64,000 nt of DNA from Xylanibacter ruminicola (GTDB lineage: Bacteria; Bacteroidota; Bacteroidia; Bacteroidales; Bacteroidaceae): assembly GCF_900142525.1 (NCBI RefSeq), contig NZ_FRBD01000008.1, forward strand, positions 1-64,000. The letters run 5' to 3'. Numbering within the stretch: the first letter of the stretch is position 1; every line of letters starts with the position of its first letter. Positions 61,181 through 64,000 of this stretch are shown here, piece by piece. The notes under the pieces are model-generated. The model was not told the origin of the DNA, did not search any database, and was given only the letters and a program-made list of their open reading frames with translations. The translations under genes and the position numbers were made by a program.

Positions 61181-61244
61181 AACCTGCACAAATGTGCAAA
61201 AGTGTGCAGTTTTTTGCACACTTTTAGGGGTGTTTGTGCAGGTT
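61181..61244. repeat. Nested inverted repeats between two minus-strand genes
   Basis: AACCTGCACAAA (61181-61192) pairs perfectly with TTTGTGCAGGTT (61233-61244). Inside, AAAAGTGTGCA (61198-61208) pairs with TGCACACTTTT (61215-61225). The two stems are stacked with small bulges. It lies six bases after the stop of the HD phosphodiesterase gene on the minus strand, and probably ends or stabilises its message. No clear T-run follows. Confidence 0.7.
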
Positions 61245-61249
61245 TTGTT

Positions 61250-63301
61250 CTACTTTTTCAGTTCTGGGTAGCTCAAGCGAGTGTGATAGATGGTCTTGAG
61301 CTTCTCGATAAGTACGGTCTTAGCGTAAGCAATATCGCGGAATGTGATAGGACAATCTTTAAAGTATCCATCTGCCACCTGTCCGTCAATCAGTCGCTCT
61401 ACCAGTTCACGAATAGACTTTTCAGTATAGTCGGGAAGCGAACGCGATGCGGCTTCAACCGTATCAGCCATCATCAGTATGGCTTGTTCTTTGGTAAACG
61501 GATTTGGGCCAGGATAGGTGAATAGCAGGTCATCAACATCTTCGTCGGGGTGGGCATTCTTGTATTGCACGTAGAAGTACTTGGTTTTGCCTTGTCCGTG
61601 GTGAGTAGTTATAAAGTCTTTGATAACATTGGGAAGGTTGTATTTGTCTGCCAGCTTCGTTCCTTCTGTTACATGACTGATAATCATCTGGGCACTATCT
61701 ATGTTCTCCATCTTTTCATGAGGATTAACGCCCGATTGGTTTTCTGTAAAATAGATCGGGTTCGTCATCTTACCGATGTCGTGGTATAGTGCTCCTGTAC
61801 GAACCAACTGGCTCTTGGCACCAATTTTGTTCGCTATCTCCGCTGCCAGATTTCCTACCTGTATTGAGTGCTGGAATGTGCCTGGTGCTACCTCACTCAT
61901 TTTGCGTAGCAATTCTTTGTTCATATCCGATAACTCAATAAGCGTAATGTTTGATGTGAACCCAAATGCTTTCTCAATAACGTAGAGTAGTGGGTATGAG
62001 CAGAATAGCAGTACGCCGTTTATAGCCAAATAGTTATATTCGCTATAGCTTATTTTCGACAGGTCATTGATACGTATCCAGTCAAGTGCCAGATTGGTAA
62101 GTACTGAAGCGCCGGTAACTGATACGGCAGTCCAGAATAGTTGTGAACGACTTGACAGTTCGCGGAGTGAGAAAATAGCAACCAATCCGGCTACAAGCTC
62201 AACTGCCACAAATTCCAAAGGATACTGCAGAAAGCAAGCGCACGTAAGCACCATGGTGGCGTGTGCCATAAAGGCTGTTCTGGAGTCCATAAACACACGT
62301 ATAAATATAGGCACCATAGCAAACGGAACTATATATACGTGTAGCACACTATGTACCACCATCATCGAGGCTATAATGGTAAATAGCACAATCAGCGCAT
62401 ATATCATGGCTGTAGACCTGACTTTCTCGAAATAGTCTTTTCTGAATAGTGTCAGGAATATGGTGAAGCAGGTAATCAATATAACTGTATACAGTATCTG
62501 TCCCATAATGTTCAGGCGTATCTTTTCCTGATCTACATTTTGGCGCTCCATCTCTTTCTTGAATGAAAGCAGCTTGTTATAGGTCTTTCCGTCAACGATA
62601 TCGCCGCGATCAATAATCTTCTCTCCTCGTTGAACTAAACCACTGGCTAAGGGAATACTGTTTTGAAGGTCGTTCAGGCTGGCTTCACTTCGCTCTTTAT
62701 CGTAAGTCAGATTAGGGGTGATATAGTCATTAAGATTACACTTTTGAAGTATTTCGCGATGAGTAGCCAGTACTTCATCCTGAAAAATCTGCTCGTAAGC
62801 CGATACCACAGAGTATACATTGTTTATTTGGATACTTGTGGCATGCTTACCGTTTACAACACGAATGAATCTCGTGGTGTCTTTGCTTATCTTTGCATAG
62901 TCAGAGTTACTCATGATACCCTGATCGTATAACCTGCGTATTCTATTGGATATGATACTCAAGTAGTCATTGTTCAGACCAGGAATTCCGTTTGAATAGT
63001 CTTTTGAGAACTGGCGCAGTTGTTTACCTACAATATCGCTGTTCATAATGTAGTAAGGCTCGTATTGCCTCATCAAACTGTCTCGTTCGGCTTTTACTGC
63101 TTCATCACTTTTGTAGATAGGGAAATCGAATGGAGCCTTGAGATCAGTATAGATCCAAGGACGTCCTTTTTCTATCTTGAAATTATTCTGACTGCTACGG
63201 GGCATCATCCAAACGATGATGGTAACAGTTATGATGACAAGCCCCAAACGGATAAGGAAATCGCGCCAAGTAAGGTCGTTTTTGATGTTAAAACTACTCA
63301 T
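61250..63301 (-). CDS. PgpH-type 7TM-HD phosphodiesterase (cyclic-di-AMP hydrolase family)
   Basis: The 683-residue protein has an N-terminal helix, a periplasmic domain (about 40-265), a bundle of seven membrane helices and a cytoplasmic HD domain with H507-D508 in ALYHDIGKM. The layout is that of 7TMR-HDED/PgpH proteins, which cleave cyclic-di-AMP in bacteria studied so far. The frame opens at 63331, but the -7 box at 63329-63336 overlaps that point, so the ATG at 63301 is preferred. Confidence 0.9.
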   Translation of the reverse strand: MSSFNIKNDLTWRDFLIRLGLVIITVTIIVWMMPRSSQNNFKIEKGRPWIYTDLKAPFDFPIYKSDEAVKAERDSLMRQYEPYYIMNSDIVGKQLRQFSKDYSNGIPGLNNDYLSIISNRIRRLYDQGIMSNSDYAKISKDTTRFIRVVNGKHATSIQINNVYSVVSAYEQIFQDEVLATHREILQKCNLNDYITPNLTYDKERSEASLNDLQNSIPLASGLVQRGEKIIDRGDIVDGKTYNKLLSFKKEMERQNVDQEKIRLNIMGQILYTVILITCFTIFLTLFRKDYFEKVRSTAMIYALIVLFTIIASMMVVHSVLHVYIVPFAMVPIFIRVFMDSRTAFMAHATMVLTCACFLQYPLEFVAVELVAGLVAIFSLRELSSRSQLFWTAVSVTGASVLTNLALDWIRINDLSKISYSEYNYLAINGVLLFCSYPLLYVIEKAFGFTSNITLIELSDMNKELLRKMSEVAPGTFQHSIQVGNLAAEIANKIGAKSQLVRTGALYHDIGKMTNPIYFTENQSGVNPHEKMENIDSAQMIISHVTEGTKLADKYNLPNVIKDFITTHHGQGKTKYFYVQYKNAHPDEDVDDLLFTYPGPNPFTKEQAILMMADTVEAASRSLPDYTEKSIRELVERLIDGQVADGYFKDCPITFRDIAYAKTVLIEKLKTIYHTRLSYPELKK

Positions 63302-63328
63302 TTCTATGTAATTTATGCAATTATGGCG

Positions 63329-63336
63329 CAAAAATA
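63329..63336 (-). promoter_or_regulatory. Promoter -7 box (TATTTTTG) of the PgpH-type gene
   Basis: The minus-strand reading matches TAnnTTTG, 27 bases before the ATG at 63301. It also supports that start. Confidence 0.65.
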
Positions 63337-63358
63337 CAAAAAATTCTCAACTTTTTTG

Positions 63359-63366
63359 TACCTTTG
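63359..63366 (+). promoter_or_regulatory. Promoter -7 box (TACCTTTG) of gltX
   Basis: TAnnTTTG match, 20 bases before the ATG at 63387. The divergent promoters are only about 22 bases apart and must share upstream DNA. Confidence 0.65.
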
Positions 63367-63386
63367 CACACAAATTTAATAAAAGT

Positions 63387-64000
63387 ATGTCAGAAAGAAG
63401 AGTAAGAGTACGTTTTGCACCAAGTCCAACGGGTGCATTGCACATCGGCGGCGTACGTACCGCCTTGTATAATTATCTGTTTGCCAAGCAGCATGGTGGC
63501 GACTTGGTATTTCGTATTGAGGATACCGATTCTAACCGTTTCGTGCCAGGTGCCGAGGAGTACATTATTGAGTCGTTTAAGTGGCTTGGCATTAAGTTCG
63601 ACGAGGGTGTAAGCTTTGGTGGCGACAAAGGTCCTTATCGCCAGAGCGAACGTCGTGATATTTATAAGAAATATGTTCAGCAGTTGCTCGAAGCCGATAA
63701 GGCATATATCGCTTTTGATACTCCAGAGGAGTTGGAGGCAAAGCGTGCTGAGATTCAGAACTTCCAGTATGATTGTCATACCCGTGGTCAGATGCGCAAC
63801 TCATTGACTCTCCCTAAGGAGGAGGTTGATAAGCTGATAGCTGAGGGTAAGCAGTATGTGGTTCGCTTCAAAATTGAGGCTGGACAGGAAGTGCTGGTTA
63901 ACGACCTGATTCGTGGCGAGGTTCGTGTAAAGAGCGATATCCTTGATGATAAGGTGCTGTATAAGAGTGCCGACCAACTGCCAACATATCACTTGGCTAA
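63387..64000 (+). CDS. gltX: Glutamate--tRNA ligase (5' part, runs off the window)
   Basis: The frame is open from the ATG at 63387 to the window end (204 codons). [17 protein letters not shown] contains the class I signature (HIGG at residues 19-22), followed by [15 protein letters not shown] and [14 protein letters not shown]. The enzyme charges tRNA-Glu. The KMSKS region lies beyond the window. Confidence 0.95.
   Translation, partial: MSERRVRVRFAPSPTGALHIGGVRTALYNYLFAKQHGGDLVFRIEDTDSNRFVPGAEEYIIESFKWLGIKFDEGVSFGGDKGPYRQSERRDIYKKYVQQLLEADKAYIAFDTPEELEAKRAEIQNFQYDCHTRGQMRNSLTLPKEEVDKLIAEGKQYVVRFKIEAGQEVLVNDLIRGEVRVKSDILDDKVLYKSADQLPTYHLA

Overview
The window looks like a chromosomal segment of a Bacteroidales bacterium, most likely Prevotella or a close relative. 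The evidence is the many TAnnTTTG promoter boxes, two SusC/SusD pairs with glycoside hydrolases, a complete porP-K-L-M-N type IX secretion (T9SS) core operon, DUF2795 and DUF3823 proteins, and a rich set of lipoprotein signals. This rests on reading the sequence only; no database search was possible.

Layout. 1-360: the 3' end of a 23S rRNA, a 5S rRNA and the rrn terminator. 360-821: a gene-free stretch with an orphan promoter-like box, an inverted repeat and an array of 22-bp repeats. 822-3625: a regulator cluster built from one seven-helix membrane protein with an AraC-type DNA-binding tail, a short membrane-anchored AraC-type protein, and a seven-helix paralogue without the tail. 3848-6352: housekeeping-type genes (methyltransferase-like remnant, cobalamin adenosyltransferase, DUF2795, thioredoxin-like, GatB/YqeY). 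6434-14485: an accessory island between two 23-bp direct repeats whose 17-bp core also forms the last codons of the DUF2795 gene. It carries a RecB/Cas4-like plus DEDD nuclease, an unknown AT-rich gene, a small membrane protein, and an opposing set with an AAA+ ATPase, an XRE-family protein and an unknown protein. No integrase is visible.

14724-47966: two polysaccharide utilisation loci that converge at about 33.7 kb. The plus-strand locus has susC, susD and susE, a TPR/DUF6377 membrane regulator, GH31, a SusF-like protein, a second GH31, GH97 and GH38. The minus-strand locus starts at 47966 with a surface lipoprotein and continues with GH76, susC, susD, DUF3823, a glutaminase-like protein and GH92. 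GH76, GH38 and GH92 together point to alpha-mannan or mannose-rich glycans of fungal type. The GH31 and GH97 enzymes suggest removal of alpha-glucosyl or alpha-galactosyl decorations. 48180-50654 is a kelch/winged-helix membrane regulator placed between the second locus and the T9SS operon.

50682-64000: porP, porK, porL, porM, porN, an outer-membrane beta-barrel gene, priA, an OmpP1/FadL transporter, a PgpH-type HD phosphodiesterase and the start of gltX. The T9SS could help place carbohydrate-active proteins on the surface, although no clear T9SS sorting domain was recognised among the enzymes here. Two arrays of three TTCCCAnnnTGGGAA palindromes at an exact 22-bp period (33684-33742 and 57230-57288), both just after stop codons, are the most striking structure not explained by the genes.
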